Shown: positions 33,578 to 46,454 of the stretch, in pieces | Layout of the letters: every line of letters begins with the position of its first letter | How positions within the stretch are numbered: position 1 is the first letter of the stretch | Assembly: GCA_945643635.1 (NCBI GenBank) | Contig: CALZFC010000020.1 | Span: forward strand, 4,732,501 to 4,796,500 | Source of the DNA: Allodiplogaster sudhausi | Taxonomy: Eukaryota > Nematoda > Chromadorea > Rhabditida > Diplogasteridae | Length of the DNA: 64,000 bases | Direction: 5' to 3' | Program-made: the position numbers and the translations under genes | Notes under the pieces: model-generated | The model's input: only the letters and a program-made list of their open reading frames with translations | What the model was told of the DNA's origin: nothing | Databases searched by the model: none

Positions 33578-33747
33578 TCAATCTGTTATTTTCTTGAGCA
33601 GCCTTGAGAAAACGATGTAGTCCTTCTTGATGAATGAGAAGCCGAGCGTGCGATGGAGGAGCCTGCTATTGTGACGAGGAAAGGGCCATTCACCACTCTC
33701 CTCCCAGCGCAGCCAATGGGGAATGCGGCAGAGGAGTTCGCGAGGAC
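33578..33747 (-). CDS. Terminal exon in the array unit, unrecognised protein (copy 1)
   Basis: After the acceptor CCTTTCAG the minus strand is open for 56 codons to TGA. It encodes PRELLCRIPHWLRW, then WPFPRHNSRLLHRTLGFSFI and KKDYIVFSRLLKKITD. Composition and the clean acceptor and stop look like a genuine last exon. Identical copies lie at 38111-38280, 42642-42811 and 47166-47335. Family not recognised; the partner exons are not certain. Confidence 0.5.
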
Positions 33748-33799
33748 CTGAAAGGACATGGGGCTCTTTCATTATTAATTATTAATATTGTTACTACTT

Positions 33800-33890
33800 A
33801 GAGACAGAGAGGTAGATCGATTGAGAGCGATGAGAGAGAGATAGAAAGAGAGAAAGAGAAAGAGAGATAACGAGAGAGATAGAAACAGAA

Positions 33891-33933
<43 letters not shown>

Positions 33934-34003
33934 CAGAAAAAAGAGAGAGATAGAGAGAGGGAGAGAAAGTGAAAAAGAGAGAGACAGAGAAGAGAGAGGG
34001 AGG

Positions 34004-34056
<53 letters not shown>

Positions 34057-34130
34057 CGAACAGACAGAAAGAGAGAGAGAGAGAGAGAAAGAGAGCGAAC
34101 AGACAGAAAGAGAGAGAGAGAGAGAAGCTG
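33800..34130 (+). repeat. GA-rich tract in the array unit
   Basis: About 330 bp of (GA)n with CAGA/AACAGACAG interruptions, present and length-variable in each unit (also 38330-38650, 42865-43175, 47390-47710). On the minus strand it is pyrimidine-rich. Confidence 0.9.
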
Positions 34131-35095
34131 AAAAGTCTGCCCATCTGCCTAATTGTAAGTAGCATGCCTCCAACCTTATCTGCGTCCTCCTGCATCGGCA
34201 GCAGCTACGTTTCGTCTGTCTCTCCTATGGTCACATTCCACTGCTTGTCTACCGAGAGAGACATGTGCGCGCGCGATCCGAGACGCAACTTCAAAAAAAG
34301 TAGAATTCGCAAAAATAAGCATTTTAAAATTAGTCATAAATATATCTCCTTTTATTCTCCTTAAATCGTCCTAAGGCTGAAGTAAAATGAAGGTAAAAAC
34401 GATAACTTTTTAAACTTTAAATAATAGTCCATGAAAAGATAAATATAAACTCGATATAAATATGTTTTGTTATTCTCCTTAATGTTATAAAATTATGTTC
34501 TCGCTATGTTCTGGTCACTCTGACTTGCCTTTGTCAGTATTTTTCAACATTGTTCCCTCCCGAACCAGGGGTAAATCTTTCAAGCTATATAAAACTTTTA
34601 AGGCTAGCGATAATACTCTTAAAAATCAATTGTTCATAAAAATTCAAGGTGCTTAATGGTCTAGCCTATTGCAATTTTTCTCTCTCTTTTGATTCATTCA
34701 AAAACAACGCTTTAATGGTTCGCAAATAATTTGTTTGTTTGTACATTTGATTTGCATGTTTTCTCCCCCCTTTACTCTTTCTCGTTTTTTCCTTTTCTCC
34801 CGCAATTTCCTTTTCTTTTCTTTTATTTCGTTTTGCATTTTGTTCTGTCATTGTATTTAGCTTTACATGTAAGTGCATCTATGCCATTGTAATGTTGTCG
34901 CACTAAGTAACATCATGTATGCGAATAAAGACATAATCCCCGTAATATTAATCTCCCAAGCTTCACCGGCGGTCTCCTTGTCCATCAAACCGATTTTTAA
35001 ACTTTTAATACATACGATATTACTATAATTCATTCTTCCAGTATTCAACTTCCATCTTATAACATTAAACATAAACTCTCTCTAAACTTTAACAA

Positions 35096-35502
35096 TTACT
35101 CCACGCAGTAAACGAGAAGATTCTCGCCAACCTCAACTCGGATGCCCTTCTTGACAGCGAATGCTAGTACTGCAAACGGCCCTGAGGAGAGAGGCAGTCG
35201 CTCCAGTTCAGATGCACTTTTACTCTCTTCTTCTTCTCTACAAAGACGCGTCTTACTTGTCTCCCTGTCATCTCTCAGTTTGTCCTCTCTCCTCCTTTTC
35301 TGTTCTTTCTTCGAGGTCTTCTCCTCCTGAATTCAATTCTTCTTGGCAAAGATGAGCCTGGCCTTTTCTGAGTAGTTCTCCTCCCAAAGTCTCGTCTCGA
35401 ATTCCTCCAGTGTCCGCTCTCCTTCTCCTGCTACCGAGTCTTTTCCGGGTCGAAATATTCGGCGGAGAAGATTTCGTCGTAAATAAATCTTTTTCGCCAA
35501 GG
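35096..35502 (-). pseudogene. Exon-like coding remnant in the array unit, with stop and frameshift
   Basis: Following a TAAATAG acceptor the minus strand encodes RFIYDEIFSAEYFDPEK. A frame change near 35451, at an A-run, then leads into ERTLEEFETRLWEENYSEKA and RLIFAKKN. An in-frame TGA at 35333-35335 is followed, in the same frame, by a highly charged Lys/Arg/Glu helix and then GPFAVLAFAVKKGIRVEV with a normal stop at 35096. Each piece looks like real protein, so one shift and one stop in 400 bp suggests a decayed gene. All four units share both lesions (39620-40026, 44147-44553 and 48679-49085), so they predate amplification. Family not recognised. Confidence 0.45.
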
Positions 35503-35549
35503 CTATTTAGAAGAAGGAAAAGAAAAAAGGAGGCCTCCTTTCTTTCTAG

Positions 35550-36504
35550 GATTGTCAATCAATCGCGAGCCCCTACGTGCCTTTGTTTCGCACTGCCTCA
35601 AGTTCTACGATGATCTCTCCAGAAGCCCTGCCAAGCAGAATCGGTTCGTTAGTTTCCCATTTTATCGTTTTTATGCCATTATTTCCTCAACAACTCCCCT
35701 ATTCCTTCATTTGTTTTCATTATATATTATTTTGCCAAGAGTTAAGTGATGGCATTTTGGAGTAATAATAAGTTAGGGCATGCAAAGACAGAAAAAAGGT
35801 ATCAAGGAAATATTGACTTAGGGTACCTAGTGAAAGCTCTGATGATGATATTAGTTTATTGCGCCATAAATATATGATGTGACACAAGCCCGCTAAAGCA
35901 TGAAAAAAACCTTGTAATATCATGGAGAGAGAGATAGATAATTGAACTGAGAACTGTTGTAAATCGAGATTAAAGGAAATTGGGTGAAGAGGGAGGAAGG
36001 GAAGACCACCGTCGTGAAGCATGAAAGCGCGTGTCATTACCGCATTAACAGTTGAAATTGGAATTGGATTTACGAGCATCAATGGGTTCGTAAAGCAGCA
36101 CGATTTCGCGTACTATGTATTGTAGAAGCGTCTCTCTATATCAACTTTTTTTTTTCGCTTTTCGGAGTACTGCTATCGGTCAACAGGCAGATTAGATCAG
36201 ATGTCTTTTTAATCGTATTATATTTTAACATTTAAGATGGCGTAAATACGTGCTGGCTGAGCCTTGTAACTACTCGATGTTTCCTCCACTTTTCGACGCC
36301 TTTTATACATGTCCATTTATATTTTAAAATGGGTTAAATATCTATTTATGGCGTTATTTTTATGATTTAAAAATAGATTTCTGAATAATAAGAGAAAAAT
36401 GCTCGTATATTTCAGAGCGGCCTACGAGGAGTTTGTGATCGTCGCCAGCTCGTACCGTTACGCACACGCCGATGCGAAGGCACTCTACTTTGCGCTTGCA
36501 CACA
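35550..36504 (+). CDS. Two phase-matched exons of an unrecognised plus-strand gene (copy 1)
   Basis: Exon 35550-35643 (acceptor TTTCTTTCTAG, donor GTTCGT) encodes REPLRAFVSHCLKFYDDLSR. It joins in phase 2 to an exon starting at 36416 (acceptor ATATTTCAG) that encodes AAYEEFVIVASSYRYAHADA and then KALYFALAH. The second exon runs into a hairpin element at about 36505, which supplies a stop. The helix pattern faintly recalls thioredoxin-like b domains of PDI relatives, but that is only an impression. Copies occur in all units (40074, 44601 and 49133 onward). Confidence 0.4.
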
Positions 36505-36672
36505 AGAAAAAATACCATTAAAAACTACTGTTTTGGCTACGGTATTTACCGTTGAAGTAGAAGCCTAGGGAATTAACCGTACTAATTCGCAAATAATAAC
36601 CGTTGCCGCAAACCGCTGGTCAGAAACCGTCAAAAAGCGGCTAACCGCTGCGGCAACGGTATTTTCGCAGCT
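36505..36672. mobile_element. Hairpin element in the array unit
   Basis: AGAAAAAATACC at the left is matched by GGTATTTTCGC at the right. Inner arms CCGTTGCCGCAAACCGCT and AACCGCTGCGGCAACGG are inverted copies. Copies are at about 41030-41198, 45557-45725 and 50090-50257. The left end (CACACAAGAAAAAATACCAT) resembles an end of the element at 59003-59135. Confidence 0.55.
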
Positions 36673-36723
36673 AAGGAGGACGCGGCTTGAACCTCGTTTT
36701 TGGCCATTTCTTTCACTCTTTCG

Positions 36724-36754
<31 letters not shown>

Positions 36755-36980
36755 TTCTCTCAATATCTCTTCTTTCCCTACTTCTATCTCGCTGTCTACT
36801 TCTCTCTCCTTCCCTATTCTACTTAAAATATGGCTGGAACCACGTAAATAGGCGACAATTTCTCAATTTTTGTGGTTTAGTTGGATTAAACACTTCTTTT
36901 GTTATAATTTCATTAATAAAGAAGAAACTAGAAACTAATAAGGTGTTAAAAAACGCAAAAGTGGCTGAAATATCACTGAC

Positions 36981-37019
36981 CTGATTTGCGTAGTGGAGTT
37001 GCCGTGGACGACGGTGAAC
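36981..37019 (-). other. 39-bp exon-like segment at the right end of the unit
   Basis: Minus-strand segment with a clear acceptor (CTGCTTACAG) and donor (GTCAGT), phase 0 on both sides, encoding VHRRPRQLHYANQ. It lies just inside the right end of every unit (also 41506, 46032 and 50565 onward). It may be a microexon of a gene spanning the ancestral unit. Confidence 0.35.
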
Positions 37020-37349
37020 CTGTAAGCAGACAGAGAGTTTTGCACCCGCGCGGAACCGAACCCGTACCCAACCAAGCCACCACCCATTTTCGCATTTTCC
37101 CAGCTCGCGCGCCTTAGACCAGATGCAGAGAAAGAAGGATAAAGAGAGAAAGGAGAAAACAGTGAAGATAGTGAGAGAGAAAGAGAGAGAGAGAAGCAGA
37201 GACTGACTCCAATATGCAGCTCAGCCCCGGGCGACCCTTTGGCTGCCGCCCACGCCACCTGATGCGCGAGGGGGTTCTGTGGCTCTGCGCTGTATGTGCT
37301 TGACGAAGTCATGCGAGAAGCGAAGGGTTCCGGATTCAACTATTTATAC

Positions 37350-37399
<50 letters not shown>

Positions 37400-38423
37400 T
37401 TATGTATGTTTACGTTCTTCCCTCACTGTCGAACACCTACCGTATATCTGAAATGGATGCAAAATGCTAAAGAATAAGGCGAAAAGCGAAACATTATTTA
37501 TTCGACCGAGCTGTCCTTTAATAATGTAACAGTGATAGAGGCGATTCTCAAAAGTGCCAAAGTGGCGCAATCATTGACAACTTCCTTAGATTCATTCGTT
37601 TCCTGGGCGAAGAAAGATAAATAACAAAGTAATGAGTTACGAATGATGGAAGTAAAACAGCGAGTACTGTTTTAGTATTATTAATAAAGAGTCGGCTGGT
37701 GGCTGGTGCGGTGAGTGATGTCATGATTTTTATTGATGTAAATGCTCCCTGCTGAACGCGTCAAACACATGGGTAGCCTTTCATACCTTCCTGTCTCTTT
37801 ATCTCGTTTCAAAGAATATGTCGGAAAGCAAAAAAAAATTAATGAAATGATTGAAGATATCTCTTTCTAAACAAATATATAAATGATTCATTAAACTTTA
37901 GAGAAATTATTTCTCTTAGAAGGGATTAAAAAAAACTTCATCACAACTTATCAGAATCAAATTATCGTAAGAAAATCTGTAGCAATATGTGAACAACTTA
38001 AGAACGACCGCCTATGCCTACTGTCCTGAATTTCAAAGCAACATGTCACAATTAGATTATAAATGGGTTCATTCAATGTAACATGCAAAAAGAACCATCA
38101 AAAACAAAAATCAATCTGTTATTTTCTTGAGCAGCCTTGAGAAAACGATGTAGTCCTTCTTGATGAATGAGAAGCCGAGCGTGCGATGGAGGAGCCTGCT
38201 ATTGTGACGAGGAAAGGGCCATTCACCACTCTCCTCCCAGCGCAGCCAATGGGGAATGCGGCAGAGGAGTTCGCGAGGACCTGAAAGGACATGGGGCTCT
38301 TTCATTATTAATTATTAATATTGTTACTACTTAGAGACAGAGAGGTAGATCGATTGAGAGCGATGAGAGAGAGATAGAAAGAGAGAAAGAGAAAGAGAGA
38401 TAACGAGAGAGATAGAAACAGAA

Positions 38424-38466
<43 letters not shown>

Positions 38467-38535
38467 CAGAAAAAAGAGAGAGATAGAGAGAGGGAGAGAA
38501 AGTGAAAAAGAGAGAGACAGAAAGAGAGAGGGAGG

Positions 38536-38578
<43 letters not shown>

Positions 38579-41248
38579 CGAACAGACAGAAAGAGAGAGA
38601 GAGAGAGAGAGAAAGAGAGCGAACAGACAGAAAGAGAGAGAGAGAGAGAAGCTGAAAAGTCTGCCCATCTGCCTAATTGTAAGTAGCATGCCTCCAACCT
38701 TATCTGCGTCCTCCTGCATCGGCAGCAGCTACGTTTCGTCTGTCTCTCCTATGGTCACATTCCACTGCTTGTCTACCGAGAGAGACATGTGCGCGCGCGA
38801 TCCGAGACGCAACTTCAAAAAAAGTAGAATTCGCAAAAATAAGCATTTTAAAATTAGTCATAAATATATCTCCTTTTATTCTCCTTAAATCGTCCTAAGG
38901 CTGAAGTAAAATGAAGGTAAAAACGATAACTTTTTAAACTTTAAATAATAGTCCATGAAAAGATAAATATAAACTCGATATAAATATGTTTTGTTATTCT
39001 CCTTAATGTTATAAAATTATGTTCTCGCTATGTTCTGGTCACTCTGACTTGCCTTTGTCAGTATTTTTCAACATTGTTCCCTCCCGAACCAGGGGTAAAT
39101 CTTTCAAGCTATATAAAACTTTTAAGGCTAGCGATAATACTCTTAAAAATCAATTGTTCATAAAAATTCAAGGTGCTTAATGGTCTAGCCTATTGCAATT
39201 TTTCTCTCTCTTTTGATTCATTCAAAAACAACGCTTTAATGGTTCGCAAATAATTTGTTTGTTTGTACATTTGATTTGCATGTTTTCTCCCCCCTTTACT
39301 CTTTCTCGTTTTTTCCTTTTCTCCCGCAATTTCCTTTTCTTTTCTTTTATTTCGTTTTGCATTTTGTTCTGTCATTGTATTTAGCTTTACATGTAAGTGC
39401 ATCTATGCCATTGTAATGTTGTCGCACTAAGTAACATCATGTATGCGAATAAAGACATAATCCCCGTAATATTAATCTCCCAAGCTTCACCGGCGGTCTC
39501 CTTGTCCATCAAACCGATTTTTAAACTTTTAATACATACGATATTACTATAATTCATTCTTCCAGTATTCAACTTCCATCTTATAACATTAAACATAAAC
39601 TCTCTCTAAACTTTAACAATTACTCCACGCAGTAAACGAGAAGATTCTCGCCAACCTCAACTCGGATGCCCTTCTTGACAGCGAATGCTAGTACTGCAAA
39701 CGGCCCTGAGGAGAGAGGCAGTCGCTCCAGTTCAGATGCACTTTTACTCTCTTCTTCTTCTCTACAAAGACGCGTCTTACTTGTCTCCCTGTCATCTCTC
39801 AGTTTGTCCTCTCTCCTCCTTTTCTGTTCTTTCTTCGAGGTCTTCTACTCCTGAATTCAATTCTTCTTGGCAAAGATGAGCCTGGCCTTTTCTGAGTAGT
39901 TCTCCTCCCAAAGTCTCGTCTCGAATTCCTCCAGTGTCCGCTCTCCTTCTCCTGCTACCGAGTCTTTTCCGGGTCGAAATATTCGGCGGAGAAGATTTCG
40001 TCGTAAATAAATCTTTTTCGCCAAGGCTATTTAGAAGAAGGAAAAGAAAAAAGGAGGCCTCCTTTCTTTCTAGGATTGTCAATCAATCGCGAGCCCCTAC
40101 GTGCCTTTGTTTCGCACTGCCTCAAGTTCTACGATGATCTCTCCAGAAGCCCTGCCAAGCAGAATCGGTTCGTTAGTTTCCCATTTTATCGTTTTTATGC
40201 CATTATTTCCTCAACAACTCCCCTATTCCTTCATTTGTTTTCATTATATATTATTTTGCCAAGAGTTAAGTGATGGCATTTTGGAGTAATAATAAGTTAG
40301 GGCATGCAAAGACAGAAAAAAGGTATCAAGGAAATATTGACTTAGGGTACCTAGTGAAAGCTCTGATGATGATATTAGTTTATTGCGCCATAAATATATG
40401 ATGTGACACAAGCCCGCTAAAGCATGAAAAAAACCTTGTAATATCATGGAGAGAGAGATAGATAATTGAACTGAGAACTGTTGTAAATCGAGATTAAAGG
40501 AAATTGGGTGAAGAGGGAGGAAGGGAAGACCACCGTCGTGAAGCATGAAAGCGCGTGTCATTACCGCATTAACAGTTGAAATTGGAATTGGATTTACGAG
40601 CATCAATGGGTTCGTAAAGCAGCACGATTTCGCGTACTATGTATTGTAGAAGCGTCTCTCTATATCAACTTTTTTTTTTCGCTTTTCGGAGTACTGCTAT
40701 CGGTCAACAGGCAGATTAGATCAGATGTCTTTTTTAATCGTATTATATTTTAACATTTAAGATGGCGTAAATACGTGCTGGCTGAGCCTTGTAACTACTC
40801 GATGTTTCCTCCACTTTTCGACGCCTTTTATACATGTCCATTTATATTTTAAAATGGGTTAAATATCTATTTATGGCGTTATTTTTATGATTTAAAAATA
40901 GATTTCTGAATAATAAGAGAAAAATGCTCGTATATTTCAGAGCGGCCTACGAGGAGTTTGTGATCGTCGCCAGCTCGTACCGTTACGCACACGCCGATGC
41001 GAAGGCACTCTACTTTGCGCTTGCACACAAGAAAAAATACCATTAAAAACTACTGTTTTGGCTACGGTATTTACCGTTGAAGTAGAAGCCTAGGGAATTA
41101 ACCGTACTAATTCGCAAATAATAACCGTTGCCGCAAACCGCTGGTCAGAAACCGTCAAAAAGCGGCTAACCGCTGCGGCAACGGTATTTTCGCAGCTAAG
41201 GAGGACGCGGCTTGAACCTCGTTTTTGGCCATTTCTTTCACTCTTTCG

Positions 41249-41279
<31 letters not shown>

Positions 41280-41874
41280 TTCTCTCAATATCTCTTCTTT
41301 CCCTACTTCTATCTCGCTGTCTACTTCTCTCTCCTTCCCTATTCTACTTAAAATATGGCTGGAACCACGTAAATAGGCGACAATTTCTCAATTTTTGTGG
41401 TTTAGTTGGATTAAACACTTCTTTTGTTATAATTTCATTAATAAAGAAGAAACTAGAAACTAATAAGGTGTTAAAAAACGCAAAAGTGGCTGAAATATCA
41501 CTGACCTGATTTGCGTAGTGGAGTTGCCGTGGACGACGGTGAACCTGTAAGCAGACAGAGAGTTTTGCACCCGCGCGGAACCGAACCCGTACCCAACCAA
41601 GCCACCACCCATTTTCGCATTTTCCCAGCTCGCGCGCCTTAGACCAGATGCAGAGAAAGAAGGATAAAGAGAGAAAGGAGAAAACAGTGAAGATAGTGAG
41701 AGAGAAAGAGAGAGAGAGAAGCAGAGACTGACTCCAATATGCAGCTCAGCCCCGGGCGACCCTTTGGCTGCCGCCCACGCCACCTGATGCGCGAGGGGGT
41801 TCTGTGGCTCTGCGCTGTATGTGCTTGACGAAGTCATGCGAGAAGCGAAGGGTTCCGGATTCAACTATTTATAC

Positions 41875-41930
<56 letters not shown>

Positions 41931-42954
41931 TTATGTATGTTTACGTTCTTCCCTCACTGTCGAACACCTACCGTATATCTGAAATGGATGCAAAATGCTA
42001 AAGAATAAGGCGAAAAGCGAAACATTATTTATTCGACCGAGCTGTCCTTTAATAATGTAACAGTGATAGAGGCGATTCTCAAAAGTGCCAAAGTGGCGCA
42101 ATCATTGACAACTTCCTTAGATTCATTCGTTTCCTGGGCGAAGAAAGATAAATAACAAAGTAATGAGTTACGAATGATGGAAGTAAAACAGCGAGTACTG
42201 TTTTAGTATTATTAATAAAGAGTCGGCTGGTGGCTGGTGCGGTGAGTGATGTCATGATTTTTATTGATGTAAATGCTCCCTGCTGAACGCGTCAAACACA
42301 TGGGTAGCCTTTCATACCTTCCTGTCTCTTTATCTCGTTTCAAAGAATATGTCGGAAAGCAAAAAAAAATTAATGAAATGATTGAAGATATCTCTTTCTA
42401 AACAAATATATAAATGATTCATTAAACTTTAGAGAAATTATTTCTCTTAGAAGGGATTAAAAAAAACTTCATCACAACTTATCAGAATCAAATTATCGTA
42501 AGAAAATCTGTAGCAATATGTGAACAACTTAAGAACGACCGCCTATGCCTACTGTCCTGAATTTCAAAGCAACATGTCACAATTAGATTATAAATGGGTT
42601 CATTCAATGTAACATGCAAAAAGAACCATCAAAAACAAAAATCAATCTGTTATTTTCTTGAGCAGCCTTGAGAAAACGATGTAGTCCTTCTTGATGAATG
42701 AGAAGCCGAGCGTGCGATGGAGGAGCCTGCTATTGTGACGAGGAAAGGGCCATTCACCACTCTCCTCCCAGCGCAGCCAATGGGGAATGCGGCAGAGGAG
42801 TTCGCGAGGACCTGAAAGGACATGGGGCTCTTTCATTATTAATTATTAATATTGTTACTACTTAGAGACAGAGAGGTAGATCGATTGAGAGCGATGAGAG
42901 AGAGATAGAAAGAGAGAAAGAGAAAGAGAGATAACGAGAGAGATAGAAACAGAA

Positions 42955-42995
<41 letters not shown>

Positions 42996-43064
42996 CAGAA
43001 AAAAGAGAGAGATAGAGAGAGGGAGAGAAAGTGAAAAAGAGAGAGACAGAAAGAGAGAGGGAGG

Positions 43065-43103
<39 letters not shown>

Positions 43104-45774
43104 CGAACAGACAGAAAGAGAGAGAGAGAGAGAGAGAAAGAGAGCGAACAGACAGAAAGAGAGAGAGAGAGAGAGAAGCTGAAAAGTCTGCCCATCTGCC
43201 TAATTGTAAGTAGCATGCCTCCAACCTTATCTGCGTCCTCCTGCATCGGCAGCAGCTACGTTTCGTCTGTCTCTCCTATGGTCACATTCCACTGCTTGTC
43301 TACCGAGAGAGACATGTGCGCGCGCGATCCGAGACGCAACTTCAAAAAAAGTAGAATTCGCAAAAATAAGCATTTTAAAATTAGTCATAAATATATCTCC
43401 TTTTATTCTCCTTAAATCGTCCTAAGGCTGAAGTAAAATGAAGGTAAAAACGATAACTTTTTAAACTTTAAATAATAGTCCATGAAAAGATAAATATAAA
43501 CTCGATATAAATATGTTTTGTTATTCTCCTTAATGTTATAAAATTATGTTCTCGCTATGTTCTGGTCACTCTGACTTGCCTTTGTCAGTATTTTTCAACA
43601 TTGTTCCCTCCCGAACCAGGGGTAAATCTTTCAAGCTATATAAAACTTTTAAGGCTAGCGATAATACTCTTAAAAATCAATTGTTCATAAAAATTCAAGG
43701 TGCTTAATGGTCTAGCCTATTGCAATTTTTCTCTCTCTTTTGATTCATTCAAAAACAACGCTTTAATGGTTCGCAAATAATTTGTTTGTTTGTACATTTG
43801 ATTTGCATGTTTTCTCCCCCCTTTACTCTTTCTCGTTTTTTCCTTTTCTCCCGCAATTTCCTTTTCTTTTCTTTTATTTCGTTTTGCATTTTGTTCTGTC
43901 ATTGTATTTAGCTTTACATGTAAGTGCATCTATGCCATTGTAATGTTGTCGCACTAAGTAACATCATGTATGCGAATAAAGACATAATCCCCGTAATATT
44001 AATCTCCCAAGCTTCACCGGCGGTCTCCTTGTCCATCAAACCGATTTTTAAACTTTTAATACATACGATATTACTATAATTCATTCTTCCAGTATTCAAC
44101 TTCCATCTTATAACATTAAACATAAACTCTCTCTAAACTTTAACAATTACTCCACGCAGTAAACGAGAAGATTCTCGCCAACCTCAACTCGGATGCCCTT
44201 CTTGACAGCGAATGCTAGTACTGCAAACGGCCCTGAGGAGAGAGGCAGTCGCTCCAGTTCAGATGCACTTTTACTCTCTTCTTCTTCTCTACAAAGACGC
44301 GTCTTACTTGTCTCCCTGTCATCTCTCAGTTTGTCCTCTCTCCTCCTTTTCTGTTCTTTCTTCGAGGTCTTCTCCTCCTGAATTCAATTCTTCTTGGCAA
44401 AGATGAGCCTGGCCTTTTCTGAGTAGTTCTCCTCCCAAAGTCTCGTCTCGAATTCCTCCAGTGTCCGCTCTCCTTCTCCTGCTACCGAGTCTTTTCCGGG
44501 TCGAAATATTCGGCGGAGAAGATTTCGTCGTAAATAAATCTTTTTCGCCAAGGCTATTTAGAAGAAGGAAAAGAAAAAAGGAGGCCTCCTTTCTTTCTAG
44601 GATTGTCAATCAATCGCGAGCCCCTACGTGCCTTTGTTTCGCACTGCCTCAAGTTCTACGATGATCTCTCCAGAAGCCCTGCCAAGCAGAATCGGTTCGT
44701 TAGTTTCCCATTTTATCGTTTTTATGCCATTATTTCCTCAACAACTCCCCTATTCCTTCATTTGTTTTCATTATATATTATTTTGCCAAGAGTTAAGTGA
44801 TGGCATTTTGGAGTAATAATAAGTTAGGGCATGCAAAGACAGAAAAAAGGTATCAAGGAAATATTGACTTAGGGTACCTAGTGAAAGCTCTGATGATGAT
44901 ATTAGTTTATTGCGCCATAAATATATGATGTGACACAAGCCCGCTAAAGCATGAAAAAAACCTTGTAATATCATGGAGAGAGAGATAGATAATTGAACTG
45001 AGAACTGTTGTAAATCGAGATTAAAGGAAATTGGGTGAAGAGGGAGGAAGGGAAGACCACCGTCGTGAAGCATGAAAGCGCGTGTCATTACCGCATTAAC
45101 AGTTGAAATTGGAATTGGATTTACGAGCATCAATGGGTTCGTAAAGCAGCACGATTTCGCGTACTATGTATTGTAGAAGCGTCTCTCTATATCAACTTTT
45201 TTTTTCGCTTTTCGGAGTACTGCTATCGGTCAACAGGCAGATTAGATCAGATGTCTTTTTTAATCGTATTATATTTTAACATTTAAGATGGCGTAAATAC
45301 GTGCTGGCTGAGCCTTGTAACTACTCGATGTTTCCTCCACTTTTCGACGCCTTTTATACATGTCCATTTATATTTTAAAATGGGTTAAATATCTATTTAT
45401 GGCGTTATTTTTATGATTTAAAAATAGATTTCTGAATAATAAGAGAAAAATGCTCGTATATTTCAGAGCGGCCTACGAGGAGTTTGTGATCGTCGCCAGC
45501 TCGTACCGTTACGCACACGCCGATGCGAAGGCACTCTACTTTGCGCTTGCACACAAGAAAAAATACCATTAAAAACTACTGTTTTGGCTACGGTATTTAC
45601 CGTTGAAGTAGAAGCCTAGGGAATTAACCGTACTAATTCGCAAATAATAACCGTTGCCGCAAACCGCTGGTCAGAAACCGTCAAAAAGCGGCTAACCGCT
45701 GCGGCAACGGTATTTTCGCAGCTAAGGAGGACGCGGCTTGAACCTCGTTTTTGGCCATTTCTTTCACTCTTTCG

Positions 45775-45805
<31 letters not shown>

Positions 45806-46400
45806 TTCTCTCAATATCTCTTCTTTCCCTACTTCTATCTCGCTGTCTACTTCTCTCTCCTTCCCTATTCTACTTAAAATATGGCTGGAACCACGTAAAT
45901 AGGCGACAATTTCTCAATTTTTGTGGTTTAGTTGGATTAAACACTTCTTTTGTTATAATTTCATTAATAAAGAAGAAACTAGAAACTAATAAGGTGTTAA
46001 AAAACGCAAAAGTGGCTGAAATATCACTGACCTGATTTGCGTAGTGGAGTTGCCGTGGACGACGGTGAACCTGTAAGCAGACAGAGAGTTTTGCACCCGC
46101 GCGGAACCGAACCCGTACCCAACCAAGCCACCACCCATTTTCGCATTTTCCCAGCTCGCGCGCCTTAGACCAGATGCAGAGAAAGAAGGATAAAGAGAGA
46201 AAGGAGAAAACAGTGAAGATAGTGAGAGAGAAAGAGAGAGAGAGAAGCAGAGACTGACTCCAATATGCAGCTCAGCCCCGGGCGACCCTTTGGCTGCCGC
46301 CCACGCCACCTGATGCGCGAGGGGGTTCTGTGGCTCTGCGCTGTATGTGCTTGACGAAGTCATGCGAGAAGCGAAGGGTTCCGGATTCAACTATTTATAC

Positions 46401-46454
<54 letters not shown>

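Noticed and set aside
33775..34173. Long Ser/Leu minus-strand frame in each array unit
   Set aside because: This is the complement of a GA tract; its length varies with repeat number among units.
35333..35335. TGA in the array-unit remnant as a selenocysteine codon
   Set aside because: There is no convincing downstream stem-loop, and a frameshift close by points to decay instead.
35720..36082. A 120-codon minus-strand frame in each array unit
   Set aside because: It overlaps an intron of the plus-strand exon pair, has no splice signals of its own and no recognisable motif. It is repeated only because the whole unit is.
32097..37019. Joining array-unit minus-strand exons into one gene model
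   Set aside because: Several orders are possible because the unit is repeated and its ends are permuted. Phases do not identify a unique chain and two segments are broken, so only separate segments are reported.
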